NCBI RefSeq assembly: GCF_019703515.2
Contig: NC_059368.1
Location: 35,614,735-35,678,734, forward strand
Direction of reading: 5' to 3'
Origin: Myxocyprinus asiaticus
Taxonomy: Eukaryota; Chordata; Actinopteri; Cypriniformes; Catostomidae
DNA: 64,000 bases
Shown here: piece by piece, positions 1-12,181 of the stretch
Layout of the letters: each line of letters begins with the position of its first letter
How positions within the stretch are numbered: the stretch's first letter is position 1
Translations under genes and position numbers: made by a program
The notes under the pieces: generated by a model
What the model was told of the DNA's origin: nothing
What the model saw: the letters and a program-made list of their open reading frames with translations, nothing else
Database searches by the model: none

Positions 1-130
1 AGGGGAGGGGGAGGATGACAACACCAGTAAACACAGCCCAACCTAGGCCTCTTCGCGAAACTGGTCACACTCAGCTAAGTGCCAAGACTGAAAACAGTTC
101 CTATTGCGAACCAAGAAAAGTCTTTTGCCA

Positions 131-1810
131 TTACATTCCGGCGCAAGCTACTTTAGTTTTATTTTCAGTCCTATTTTTCCGATAGCATAGCCAACATCTC
201 TTAGAGGACTCTTCAAATTTAGGGACATGGGCTGTGTGGAGTGATGATGAAGGAGGGACTGCAGGCTTTAGTGTATGCAAAGGAAAACTTGCGTGAATAT
301 CGATACCTCCCAGCTGACGAGCCAGGTTTTCTCTGAAATCTATCTGGGTTAAGTTCACCGGTCTACGCTCATCCCCTGGTGCCGCATGAATGTGTTGCCA
401 TTCCTTAAACAATATGAAACTATTGACGACGGCAATGTCTATGAAGTGGGGAAAAAAAAGAGTCTTCCGCCACTTCTGAGTTTTTTGTAGGACGTCGTAA
501 GATTTTATAATTTGGTCTGACCTATCAACACCACCCATGTTTTTGTTATAATCGCTGATGACAGTGGGCTGGAGGGCTTCTTCTTTTGTCCAGTCATCAT
601 AATTTTTTACAAACCTAGTAATTTTGGTTGAGCCATTAGCATTTTGGAAATTGGAGAGGCATGTAACTGCATGCATGTCCTTCCACTGAATTACAAGTAT
701 ATTCCCCTCAGTCCTACACCACCTCATATCCCCACAAGCTGTCTTGCGTTCCCATCTATTGATGTCTTTAAATTCTGCAGGAAACAGTTTACGATTCACC
801 CTGCATGTCCCACAGGCATTAGATCCCATTTCTAACAACTTAACCATAAGAGCTGGGGATGTGTAAAAGCTGTCAAACCAAACATTGTGGCCCTGGTCTT
901 TGAATGGCTGCAGTAACAATTCAACTACTTTGGTGGCCAAGTCAGTGACACGCCCATCATGACTACCTGTGTAAACATTAAAGCCGAGAGTATACCCCAA
1001 GTCTGATGTTGCAATTACCCATAATTTAAAACCCCACAGAGTATGCTTGCCCTTTATGTATTGTTTAAATCCTGACCGAGCTTTAGACTTGACCATACTG
1101 TTCATCTATTGTGAGATTTTGGTTAGGCTGAAAGAGCTGCTGGCATTTTTGTTTGAGGTGGTCCATAAGATAACGCAACTTCCTAAGGCGATCATGATTA
1201 TCCACTGTGGTAGGGTCTACAACATGTAGAGCTGCTAAAAGAGCCTTGTAGCGGTCACGCGACATAAATCCCCTCGCCCACATGCCCTGAAGTGACTTGG
1301 TTCCCCAATGATGATGGGAATCAGGGAGAATTGAAAACCCCATGTAAATGAGCATCCCAAGAATTCATTGGGGGTCACCTCCATCCAAGCTCCTTGGTAG
1401 CTGGAATATGACAGAGAGTTTAGCACGAGCTCCCACCCCTGACAGTTTGTAAAGCTGCATATCTAAGCAACTACAGCCTGAGTAAAAAACAGCATGAAAA
1501 AGTCAATTTCTCACAACATCATATTGGAGGTTGACCGCACAGCCTGACGCACGCTACCTAAGTCAATACCAAATGGACGGCAAGGCTTAAATGGGAGAGG
1601 TTTTGGTGCCTGTGAATCGATGTCAGAGTACGAGGAATAAGAAACGGAGTCAGGGAAGCATTTATGCTTTCTAGCTGACTTGGGACCTGTGTGAGAATGG
1701 CTAGCCATACCCAAAATAATAAGAGTAACAGTTTTAGTGTTACTGTGAGTATCCGTCATATGAGAAATGGAAACAAACAATCCATACACATTCATATATA
1801 TCCAGTTCAT
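131..1810 (-). pseudogene. piggyBac transposase (PGBD4-like), frameshifted
   Basis: DDE-type cut-and-paste transposase. The N-terminal part (about 1355-1810) is in pieces with stops. The middle (1083-1355) ends in NLTIDEQ and carries the first catalytic Asp. One extra T after the CAG codon, near 1092, shifts the frame. The rest continues at 131-1105 from MVKSKARSGFKQYIKGK. The second Asp is in WFDSFYTSP and the third in MGGVDRSDQII, so all three catalytic Asp residues survive on either side of the shift. The C-terminal Cys-rich tail begins with RCWLCYRKNRT and runs to the edge of the open frame. The superfamily is certain. The element looks fairly young but cannot make full protein as written. 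Confidence 0.85.
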
Positions 1811-2289
1811 GGTCTTGGCTGGGGATCAGGTTCCATCTCATCCTCCATCTCCTCATGGTCCGGGTCTTCCTGCAGTAGTTCCTGGTCCAGCAGATCTTCC
1901 TCCTGTGTGCTCATGCCCTCAAAAGCAGGGAGCCATAGTTTCTATCCATCTCTACAACAGAAAAAATTTACACAGTAGTAGCCAGCAGTGTGTTCTTCAC
2001 AAATCCATTCACTGAATACTCACCAAAGGCTTGCAGACTAAGGAGAATGTCCAACTGCAGACAGCCCTCTCACATTTTCCTTGTGAACAGGAAGATACAC
2101 ACAATCTAAAATCATGTCTGTGTGATGGATTGGTAAAGCGATCTGCTAAATTACAGAAAGATATCTACCATTTTTTTATTACATGGGAAAATCAACAAGC
2201 TAGATAACTTATCTAATTAGCAGGCCAGTTTCCAGGCAGGTCTGAACAGCATCTGCTCTCTGCCTCACATTACTTCAGGCGGATTTTTC

Positions 2290-2735
2290 ACAAGCGACAA
2301 AATTGGCAAAAGAAAGTTATTGATATTTAGTTAAAAATGTACATAGTATTGCTAGTTAATGTTTATTTAGCAAGTTTCACAGAAACTGCCAAAAAAACGT
2401 TTATATAAAAAGAAGAGGCTCGCCGATGACGATCACCTTTTTTTTCCAGAAAAGAAAACTAGCTAGCACAAATAAATGCTTCGTAACTTAAAAAGGTTTG
2501 ACTGTCTTCCACAAGCAACAAAATTGGCCAAAAAAGTTATAGATATTTACCTAGAAATGTACATATTATTGCTAGCTAATGTTTATTTAACAAGTTTCAC
2601 AGAAATTTGCTTAAAAATAGAGGCTAGCTGCCTGTCCGATGAACACCGACGGTCATGTCATTTTTTCCAGAAATAACTAGCGTTACTCCTACAAATAAAT
2701 GCTTCGTAACTAAAACGTTTTGACTTTCAATAGAC
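2290..2735. repeat. ~220-bp tandem duplication in piggyBac leader
   Basis: Two imperfect copies lie end to end (about 2290-2508 and 2510-2735). Each starts with CACAAGC.ACAAAATTGGC, contains ATTGCTAG.TAATGTTTATTTA and ends in AAATAAATGCTTCGTAACT. Confidence 0.8.
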
Positions 2736-3159
2736 AATATTGACAACACATGTTAAATAATTTGTCTTACCTCGAAAGATTGCCTCAGTTTTCAATTTGA
2801 AGCAGTAAGTCCAAAACTGGAGGTAATCTCCCGGGACATCCTCTCTGGCTCCGCTCAGGCAAATGGAGGATGACGATGATGACGATACATTTATTATTCA
2901 CGCCCAGTAACCCCTTAACCAATCATATGTGCTTTTAGCTTATATTGTCATGAGTATCTGGCAGTTTTCAGAAATAAAATCGGTGATTGGCCGGCAAAGA
3001 AATTGAGACAGGAACCATGGGAATAATTGTTCCCAAATTTTTACGCTCCGGCTGGAAAGGGTTAAAGTGTGAGCCTGTACATCTTTAAAGAGTTATAAAC
3101 AGCTACAGTTCTACAGTGTTATTATGTGCCTAGACAGTCTTTCAAATAAACTCAGTTTG

Positions 3160-3735
3160 CCCAAAAATGAAATTTCTCTCATCATTTACTCACCCTCATT
3201 ACATCCCAGATGTGTATGACTTTCTTTCTTCTGCTGAACACAAATTAAGCTTTTTAGAAAAATATCTCAGCCCTGTTGGTCCTTTCAATGCAAGTGGATG
3301 GTGATCAGAACTCAGAAGGTACAAAAATCACATAAATGCAGCATAAAAGTAATCCATACAACTCCAGTGGTTTAATCTATGTCTTCAGAAGTGATATGAT
3401 AGGTGTGGGTAAGAAACAGATCAATATTTAAGATTTTTTACTATAAATTCTCCTCCCTGCCCAGTAGGGGGCGATATGCTTATGAAAATCACCAAAAACA
3501 GAAGAAGAACTCTTAAGAGAGAAGAGCGCCTATGAAAGTGAAAGTGGAGATTTATAGTAAAAAATGACTTCATTATTGATCTGTTTCTCACCGCTTCTCA
3601 GTTACTTGCATTGAATGGAGCAACAGAGCTGAGATATTCTTCTAAACATCTTAATTCATGTTCTGCAGAAGAAAGTCATACACCTCTGGGATGGCATGAG
3701 GGTGAGGAAATGATCAAATATCCTTTAACATTCAC
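3160..3735. mobile_element. Palindromic MITE, family A
   Basis: The left arm (CTCATCATTTACTCACCCTC, then CAGATGTGTATGACTTTCTT) is mirrored by the right arm (AAGTCATACACCTCTGGGATGG, GAGGGTGAGGAAATGAT). Inner arms also pair (TTTTTTACTATAAATTCTCC near 3430 with GGAGATTTATAGTAAAAAAT near 3545). It is a fold-back element of about 570 bp. Other copies are at 7110-7345, 29353-29963 and, in related form, 29967-30255 and 33696-33905. Confidence 0.8.
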
Positions 3736-4439
3736 TTATTTTTACAACACATACAATGAAGTCTTATGACAAAGTGAAAATCTTAGTGAATGCCGTATGT
3801 GGTATAACGACATGGAGAGCTTAAATAATTTTCAAGTAATTGCATATATTTCATATTTTTGCTGTGATCTTGTTTTATTGTTATCATCGAGTTCCAGTCC
3901 TGGTTCAAGGTTCGGGCTTTCTCAAGCCAACATCAAAGTTTGTTCGCAAACTTTAGGTTCTAGTTATGTTGGCTTGACAAAGCCAACATACTGATCTACT
4001 ATTTAAGCTTATTATTATTATGTTGGCTTGTCAAAGCCAACATTCTGATCTACTATTTAAACTTATTAGTGGTGCTTGCGAAGCAAAGCGAAATACTTAT
4101 TATTATTATTATTCTTATTCCGTACAAAATGTCGGCACCTAACTCATCCTGCACCATTTGTAGTAGACCCATGAATTAGGTGTCAAATCGACTGGCCTAT
4201 TGACGACACCTGTGCTATGACTTTTCTAAGGGATTGGGGGTACGGTGCACCCCTGGGGGGCAAAAAAACATCCCAAAAATTTCCCATAGGCATACTATGG
4301 CAAGGGTCTCACCCATGAAAACATTTTTTTTTTCCCTACTATGGTTGTCAATGCAAGAAAGTTGTCAAATAATATCTCCCTATCAGAATGACATAGAGAC
4401 GTGGGGGCAGGCTCATTTCAATCGGGCTACCAATCAGTC

Positions 4440-5440
4440 TTTAAGGATCATCTTGGAAATGGTGTAGCCACGCCCTAGCAACCATTTATGGCACCCTAGC
4501 AACCGCCCCCATTGACTTCCATTCAAAATGGCTCAGAAGGATATCTTCAGAACAGAATGTCGTAGACACTTGGGGATTGGCTGTTTTCAGTCAGATTAGT
4601 AATCAGCCAATAAGAATCTCTCTGGCCACTGGCTAGCCACACCCTAGCAACAATTTAGAGCACCCTAGCAACTAGCCCTATTGACTTCCATTAAAAATGG
4701 CTGAGAGGGATATCTTTGGATCAGAACATACTGCAGACATGGCAGTTGGCTCATTTCACGTGGGTGAGCAATCAGTCTTCATGTATCCATTTGAAAAGCT
4801 ACTTAGCCGCACCCTAACAACCATTTAGAGAACCCTAGCAACCATCCCCACTGACTTCCATTCAAAATGGCTGAGTGTGATATCTTATGATCAGAATGTC
4901 CTAGACATATGTGGGTGCTCTCATTTGATTTGGGCTAGCAAGCCGTGTTCGAATATACCCTGTGTTTGGGGGTAAAATGTACCCCAGGGGGTAAAAAGGG
5001 GGGCAAAAAAATCATACCAAAAATTCCCATAGGGTACTATGTGAAGAGAATTGTGTTCCTACTATGGCAGTCAGTGCAAGAAAGTTCCCAATCAGAATGA
5101 CATAGATACATGGGGGAAGGCTCATTTCAATTGGGATACCAATCACTCTTTAAGTATCACCTTGGAAATGGCATAGCCACGCCCTAACAACCATTTATGG
5201 GACCCTAGCAACCACCCCTATTAACTTCCATTCAAAATGTCTCAGAAGGATATCTTCAGAACAAAATGTCGTAAACACTTGGGGATTGGCTCTTATGAGT
5301 CAGGTTAGTAAGCAGCCAATAAGAATCTCTCTGTTCACTGGCTAGCCATGCCCTGGCAACCATTTAGAGCACCCTAGCAACCAACACTATTGCTTTCACT
5401 TAGAGTGTGATATCTTTGGATCAGAATGTCCTAGAGACAT
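4440..5440. repeat. Divergent tandem repeat, ~170-190 bp units
   Basis: Repeating blocks contain CACCCTAGCAACCATTTAGAG, TTGACTTCCATTCAAAATGG, GATATCTT and a run like CAGAATGTCGTAGACACTT. About five units can be traced. They share the CCTAGCAACCA core with the younger array that follows. Confidence 0.7.
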
Positions 5441-5445
5441 GACAG

Positions 5446-6895
5446 TTGCCTCATTAAATATCACTCTGGTAACTGCCTAGCAACCACATGGGGTTACACT
5501 AGTAACCAAGTAACAAATCACATATCTCTGAACCAGAACATTGTAGACACTTCCGGTTTGATTTATTTCACTCAGGATGGCAAGGAGCCTTGATAAGTAT
5601 CACCTTGGTAACTGCCTAGCAACCACATGGGGTTACCCTAGCAAAAAAGTAACAAAACACATATCTCTGCACCAGAATATCGTAGACACTTCTGGGTTGA
5701 CTTATTTCATTCAGGAGAGCAAGGAGCCTCATTAAGTATCACTCTTGTAACTGTCAAGCAACCACATGGGGTTACCCTAGCACACAAGTAACAAATCACA
5801 TATCTCTGCACCAGAACATCATAGACACTTCCGGGTTGATTTATTTCACTCAGGATGGCAAAGAGCCTTGATAAGTATCACCCTGGTAACTGCCTAGCAA
5901 CCAGATGGGGTTACCCTAGCAACCAAGTAACAAATCATATTTCTCTGCAACAGAACATTGTAGAGACATCTGGATTGACTTATTTCACTCAAGATGGCAA
6001 GGAACCATGTTAAGTATCACCTCGGTAACTGCCTAGCAACCAGATGGGGTTACCCTAGCAACCAAGTAACAAATCACATATCTCTGAACCAGGAAATCAT
6101 AGAGACTTCAGGGTTGACTTATTTCACTCAGGATAGGAAGTAGCCTTGTTAAGTATCACCTTGTTAACTGCCTAGCAACCAGATGGGATACCCTAGCAAC
6201 CAAGTAACAAATCACATATCTCTGCACCAGAAAATCATAGAGACTTAGAGATTGACTTATTTCACTCAGGATGGAAAGTAGCCATGTTAAGTATCACCAA
6301 TTGCCTAGCAACCAGATGGGGTTACCCTAGCAACCAAGTAACAAATCACATATCTCTGCACCAGAACATCTTAGAGACTTCTGGGTTGACTTATTTCACT
6401 CAAGATAGCAAGGAGCCTTGAATAGTATCACCCTGGTAACTGCTTTGCAACCAGATGGGGTTAACCTTGCAACCAAGTAACAAATAACATATCTCTGCAC
6501 CAGAACATTGTAGAGACTTCCGGGTTGACTTATTTCACTCAGGAGGGCAAGGAGCCATGTTAAGTATCACCCTGGTAACTGCCTAGTAACCAGATGGGGT
6601 TACCCTAGCAACCAAGAGACAAATCACATATCTCTGCACCAGAACATTGTAGAGACTTTGGGTTTCTTTCATTTGACTCAGGGTAGCAAGGAGACTTTTG
6701 AGTATCACCTTGGTAACTGCCTAGCAACCAGATGAGCTCACCCTAGCAACCAAGTAACAAATCACATATCTCTGCACCAGAACATTGTAGAGATTTCTGG
6801 TTTTGTTCATTTGAATCAGGGTAGCAAGGAGCCTTTTCAGTATCACCTTGGTAACTGCCTAGAAACCAGATGGTGTTACCCTAGCAACCAATTTG
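5446..6895. repeat. Minisatellite, ~139-bp unit, about 10 copies
   Basis: The unit contains CATATCTCTGCACCAGAACA, GTAGAGACTTCCGGGTTGAC, TTATTTCACTCAGGATGGCA, GTATCACC and CCTAGCAACCAGATGGGGTT. Successive CATATCTCTG blocks occur near 5523, 5660, 5799, 5937, 6077, 6216, 6354, 6487, 6627 and 6767. Regular spacing of 133-140 bp shows a true tandem array with low divergence between neighbours. Confidence 0.9.
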
Positions 6896-7109
6896 CCATT
6901 CAGAAAAACAAGCAAGGGATAGGATTGCATAGGACTTCTTGCAGCTGGCTGTCTATCTGTTCTTTCTGTTTGTCTGTCTGACGTTAAGACCTTCAAACTT
7001 CCAACTCTTCAAACTATTTTAAACTTTCAGACAAGGCTTTGTCAAGCCAACATAAAGTTTGTCTTCAAACTTTACTATCTAGTTATGTTATTATTATTAT
7101 TATTATTAT

Positions 7110-7345
7110 TATTAAGATATGGATTTAACCACTGGAGTCATATGGATTACTTTTATGCTGCCTTTATGTACTTTTTAAGGATTCAAATTTCTGGCCACCA
7201 TTCACTTGCATTGTATGGACCTACAGAGCTGAAATATTCTTCTAAAAATCTTAATTTGTGTTCTATAGAAGAAAAAAGTCATACACATCTGTGATGGCAT
7301 GAGGGTGAGTACATTTTCATTTTTTGAGTGAACTATCCTCTTAAG
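7110..7345. mobile_element. Half copy of palindromic MITE family A
   Basis: It matches the right half of the 3160-3735 element (ACTGGAGTCATATGGATTAC, TTTTATGCTGCCTTTATGT, AAAAGTCATACACATCTGTG). The left half is missing; the minisatellite element adjoins it. An (ATT)n run lies at 7087-7114. Confidence 0.75.
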
Positions 7346-7762
7346 CTCAATCTATGCAATAATCAAGGGACACTGCCATCTATACAATAACAATATTATA
7401 ATAATACAATTATGCAGTATAACAGCCTATACAAAATATACAATAATAGTTGGGTGCTAAAGCTAAAAATGCCTTTTCAATATAAATAATTATCTGATTT
7501 TACTCACTGTTTATGACTACTGTTCACTCTTCAAAGTTGCTAAATAATGCTCGGCAACATATTTATTATTACAGTTAACTGTAAATATGTAAATGGCTTT
7601 TAATTATTTATAAATCCTAAAAATATTTGTTGAAAATACGTGTGCTATCAGGGTCTGCAATACATCTATAAGACAATGCAAATTAGTATGTCTCGGATGT
7701 CATAAGACATTCAGCAGATATTTTTGAGACATTTATGACTTAGATTGTTTGTAAATCTGATC

Positions 7763-9890
7763 TGATGTTGTGGTGAACAGTTGGACCAGATGACATTCCA
7801 GAAGCCAGTTTATCAAGGCAAAGAAGAGTGGCTCCATTTTGATTGGATCATGGCAGGACCAACACAAACAAATGCTAAGCACAGCCATCAGTTAAGCTGC
7901 ACGGACAACTACCAGATACTTCAGAAAGTAAGGCCCCGGACCTTCCAATATTTTGAAAAAGACTTCTCATTGGTCCATGAGTGGTTTCTTAGCAACCTCT
8001 CAAACCCCCCATCCTAAGGTTTGCCCCAAGACCAGAGTTGAGATAAAGACCATAAATATTTTTCAAGACCTCTCGAAGCAGCATTACTTACCATGTGGCA
8101 AAAGTCGAAACAAAGAAGCCACAAAGACAAATCTTTACACACAAACTTTTACTCCTAACATGGACATTAACTGCAACACATCCACTCCATGTTTGTTCAC
8201 AGAACTGTTTATGTAAATTGAAGTTGTTCAATGAGCACAATAGTTCACACAAACTGAACTATGGTGGTATAAATTAATGCATGCGTGATATGTAATCTTT
8301 CAATATCATGTTTGGTCTCTATATCTTCAGAAAAATGAGTACTTTTGAAGAGGTTTGGAAAAGGAACAATGCATAGATGAGACTTTAAAGACATTTTCTA
8401 ACTATGTACTTTAATATATGCAAATGTTCCACACAGAGAAGGGAGGGTGAGCCAATCATAACTCTGAAACAAGAAGCACCAAACTGAAATCTCCTCCTCA
8501 TCAGGAAGGTATAAAACTATCCTCCAGATGACCACACCTTTGTCCTGAGTCCCAGAGGGTCATTAACAGGATACACTTCTAAAACACCTTTGTCCTGAGT
8601 CCCCGTCCAGAGGGTTGTTTACAAGATACACTTCTATAACAATTCTCTGTTCTGTGTTCCCACCTGTTCGAGTTCGGGAGCAATAACAGTATAAGAATCA
8701 ACATTCAGAGTCTCCAGTCTGAGTGGTAGGAGATGTAACAGAATACAAACCATACAACATGCTAAGTCTCCGCTTCACAGAGAGAGAGGATAACAGATCA
8801 CCCAACGTTCTTAGTGTCCATCCGAGAGAGAGTAGGAGATCGACCAAATACCAAGTCTCACTACAAGAGACTATTACAACACCAAGTTCGGAATCCCTAT
8901 ACCAGGGAGATAACTAAAGCGACAAGGTTTAGCTCTGGCGAACAAACCTTCTCTTCAAGTTTTGTGCATCTGCGTGTTCCAGATGATGAATCTTGCACCG
9001 ACATATGGGCTGTATATCTGTGTGTTCCAGATTGCAAGATCCCTCTCGGTTCCTCCAGGAGCTCAGCATTCCTCAGCTCCTTCATGTCCAAGGCTGTTGA
9101 AATGGAATCCAGCTCCTTTCCCACTGTAACGTGGCCCTGAGCCCCAGTGGAAGACATCGCCTTTACAAAACTCATCGACTGATCAAGGAGAACGTAAATA
9201 TCACTATTAAACCTATTTCCAAAGACCTTGGCATTAGTGTATACTATCAGTTTATGATTATCTAATGTTCCTTAGATTTCATAAGCTGTGTATCAAATGT
9301 CTAGTAAATAAACTTATTTATTTGAACTGAATTATTTTAAACTGAGTTATTTGTTTAAATAGAAATAAGGTTTTCACTTTATTAATTAACAGAGAAACAG
9401 CAATTTATCTTTCCATAAGATAACAGTCATACTTTGCCATTGCTACATCCAATTCAACCATTTACATCTTTCCATCCTATGGCCTTGATTTGCCTATTCA
9501 TTTATTTTATCTTTTAGCATATTAGTACCATTTTGTAGTTTTTGTTAGTTATTCTTGTTTATATTTTTTAAATAAAACTAATTTTATTACAACTGTGTGT
9601 TCCTTGTGTTGATGATACAGAAGAGCTCTAAAGGGTTAGGCTGCTCTCAAATCCTTCAAATAATTCAGATGACCAACTCCCTCCACTTTACATAATTTTA
9701 ATTGATTGAATGGTCCATTTGGATCATTCTTTACTGTTAAGGTGAAACTCCTTAGCTGGTGCCCTTAGGATGGAGGGAGGGGCCGTCTGATATTAATAAT
9801 CACACACATATACACCTTAAGTGAAGTGTGATCAAAAATCACCACATACTTTGGTGTCTTGTGTGAGGCCCAGTTCATTTCAATTGGTGC
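7763..9890 (+). mobile_element. Possible solo LTR interrupting MITE family B
   Basis: The insert begins TGTTGTGGTGA and ends TCTCACTACA, near-inverted TG...CA ends as in LTRs. It holds a TATA-like GGTATAAAACTA near 8508 and an AATAAA near 9571, but no convincing coding region. Short open frames at 7781-8277 and 8723-9175 match nothing I know. No target duplication is evident. It could also be another kind of insertion. Confidence 0.4.
8540..8640. repeat. ~50-bp tandem duplication
   Basis: Two copies carry ACACCTTTGTCCTGAGTCCC, then CAGAGGGT, then A(A/G)GATACACTTCTA. The second copy carries a short extra block (CGTC). Confidence 0.75.
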
Positions 9891-10003
9891 CATGGTGATT
9901 CTCACTACAATATTTAGTAGATGTTAATTAGATTGTGATGCTGTCCAGATGAAAAGATCTAAAACAGACATCTCGAAAATGTACAGTACGTGCTATCTAG
10001 GTT

Positions 10004-11293
10004 TAGTGTGTAACATACATTCTGTAAAAGGTACACTAACTTTTTACAATTACCAAGTCTTTTAACCTGGTATGACAACCCTTCCAACTTTAAGACAAAA
10101 TAAGTTTAAGACATAAACTTTGAGGCTAACTTTAAGACATTCCCACTGTAAGGGGCCATTCACATTGAACAAGTTTTTGCGCCTATATATATCTACGGCA
10201 GAAATAACATAACAGGCCTATAGTAAGCTTCATTGATTTATATTGTGGGAGTTTTCTTGTTTTGTTAACTTTAGAAGTTCATCAAACAAGTTAGTCAAGT
10301 CCAGCGAACTTTGTCATCAGTGTTCATATGAATGAGTGTTGTTCTCACCAATGGCCGTAACCAGCTATGAGGTCACTAAGGTCCAGACATCGGTCAATTT
10401 TTCGTATTAAAAAATAAATAAAACTGAAACTATTTACAACTGAATGAAAAATCAGCAGTTGAAAACTTCTCTTTTGAGTATCTGTATGCATGTGTAATAC
10501 TGTTTATACATATGACTTTATTGTTTAGTGTCCGCAATGTGTGATGAAATGGTAATACTCGATTAAAGTGGTGCGCAGCGCGAGTGCAAAGGAGAAGGAT
10601 ATAGCTGCAGGCATTGCTCCAAATCACCATCCAAATTGGGTGATTAGGTGGTTGCTGGGGGTCAGACCAGGGGGTGAGAGGGGGTTGTGGTCTGAGTTGT
10701 GGTGCCCATGCACACCTGTGCCACCCTTCTGGCCACACCCCTGCATGCGGCATGCTATCCAGTGGTGTAAACATCATAAGTTGCACGACCAATTTGAATT
10801 TTACGGAATTCTCAGTGTCTAAGTAAACAGGAAAAACATCATGACATGCACAACGGTAATTCAGGCTTTTCAATCTATACATCAGCACCCTTAAATATAC
10901 CTTGCAGTTAAGTGACTTCCAGTGACAAAGCAACCTCATCTTATCTCATAAATGTAGTAACATTAACTGTCGAAACTATGGTATTTTGCCGGAAACGCTG
11001 TATAATAAAAGTTACTATTATTACAGTTATACTAAACATTGGGCATTAGGGGAATACAAGTCACTTGTATGGAGGTTGTTTTTGTAGTTTACTGTACATG
11101 TATTTAAGATTTTGTTTTAATTACAAATTCCATATTTTTATTTTTATTTATTTATTTTTAGAAACCATAATTAGCCTACATCTAACTATGGTAATGAGGA
11201 GCATGGTTTTACGGTTACCATAATCTTACAAATAGCACAGTTAAACTTTGGATAGGCCTTCTATGCAAGAACTATAGTAAATTTCCATAAAGG
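10004..11293. other. Intergenic, no gene seen
   Basis: AT-rich sequence. A hAT-like end (GGGGCCATTCACATTGAAC) is at about 10147 without a matching partner. A GC-richer block at 10560-10760 has open frames on both strands, but these look like composition effects. Confidence 0.5.
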
Positions 11294-12159
11294 TGTAGCC
11301 AAGTAGAGAAATTTCATGTAATTTAATTCTAAACATTAATTGGACGTGGCCCCTTTAAGAACTGGATTTTTGCGACACTAGAGTTTTGGGACCTACTTTC
11401 CAGCACTCTCTCGTGTTAGAAACATGAGAACTTATATTGGGCAAGAGAGCTCCCAGTTTTGTTCATCGGTTGAGAATTCTTGGATAAATATCAAATTTTA
11501 CACAAAATGCTTATAAATTACATTAAATATATGTTCACCAGAGTTGTTTGATAAAATTGAGTGTTTGTTATGGATCATTTTTGAAGGATACATATGGATT
11601 GCACGTGTGGAGTTTGACCATCTTTTGCATACATGTGAGAACTAGGTATGTAAATTTAGTATTAATCATATCTTATTTAATGATTTATAGCCCAGAGTGT
11701 TTTCCAGTTTAGTGAATAAGTGTAATACATGTTATATGTGAAAACATGTAATAAAAATTCAAGTGTTTAAACTGTTATGTCCTTAAAGGCTGGTTAAAAA
11801 TGCATAAAATGCTTTGAGTGATTTAAGCATGTGTTAAATGCATAAAATGCTGTGAATGATATAAGCATGTATTAAGGTGATGTATGCTGAAGCATATGGG
11901 TAGAATAATGCCGTTTGTATTTTTCATTTGGACATTAGCCTCTACCGTATTTCATTCCCATGTTTAATTTTCGTATTTTATTTTTGTATTTCATTATTTT
12001 TTTGTGTGTATTTTCTTTACTCCTTTTTTCTTTTGATATAATATGGCCCCAACGACTGCTGTTTTTTTTTTTTTCTTCTTTTAATAAACAGCCGTCAGAA
12101 TAAAACCCCAAAATATATTTTTGTATCCTGTGGTGATTATTTTCAACTCACCGGCTACA
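11294..12159 (+). repeat. Gypsy 5' LTR
   Basis: Runs from TGTAGCCAAG to CCGGCTACA. It shares long stretches with 22131-22518, such as GATGTATGCTGAAGCATATGG, ACATTAGCCTCT and CAGAATAAAACCCCAAAA. The last of these contains an AATAAA poly(A) signal, followed by TTTTTGTATCCTGT. An internal 40-bp duplication (GCATAAAATGCT near 11800 and 11838) is absent from the 3' copy. Confidence 0.85.
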
Positions 12160-12163
12160 TTTT

Positions 12164-12181
12164 TGGTACCAGGAGTGGGGT
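12164..12181 (+). promoter_or_regulatory. Probable primer-binding site
   Basis: TGGTACCAGGAGTGGGG starts four bases after the LTR end. TGG at the 5' end is the expected complement of a tRNA CCA tail. The tRNA species was not determined. Confidence 0.6.

Larger units (their letters stand above)
1..3061 (-). mobile_element. piggyBac DNA transposon, left part beyond window
   Basis: A piggyBac element on the minus strand. Its transposase-5' end is at 3061: read on the minus strand it starts CCCTTTCCAGCCGG directly after a TTAA (3062-3065), the target site used by this superfamily. The other end lies before base 1. The transposase occupies about 131-1810. The 5' leader (about 1830-3061) holds a 220-bp tandem duplication. 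The element is not intact because the reading frame is broken. Confidence 0.85.
3917..7089. mobile_element. 3.2-kb minisatellite-bearing element with direct terminal repeats
   Basis: The ends carry related direct repeats of about 55 bp (3917-3971 and 7036-7089). Both contain CAAGCCAACAT, AAAGTTTG, CAAACTTTA and CTAGTTATGTT. Just inside the left end are two hairpins of the form GTTGGCTTG(A/T)CAAAGCCAAC (near 3970 and 4022). The body is entirely tandem repeats; no coding region is seen. It sits beside half a family A MITE. The superfamily is unknown; Helitron-like capture of a minisatellite is one possibility. Confidence 0.6.
7640..10003 (-). mobile_element. MITE family B, split by a 2.1-kb insertion
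   Basis: The two parts, 7640-7762 and about 9893-10003, together match the reverse complement of the complete copy at 32172-32441 (end motif GATAGCACACGTAC; inner GATTGTTTGTAAATCTGAT and ATCTAAAACAGACATCTC). The copy is continuous apart from the sequence between 7763 and about 9890, so that stretch is a later insertion. Confidence 0.6.

Noticed and set aside
3970..4045. GTTGGCTTG-CAAAGCCAAC hairpins read as transcription terminators or CRISPR-like repeats
   Set aside because: Only two copies, no spacers of regular length, eukaryotic context; they belong to the end of a repeat element.
10430..10939. 169-codon minus-strand open frame and an 84-codon plus-strand frame
   Set aside because: No domain, splice logic or composition supports coding; GC-rich patch open on both strands.
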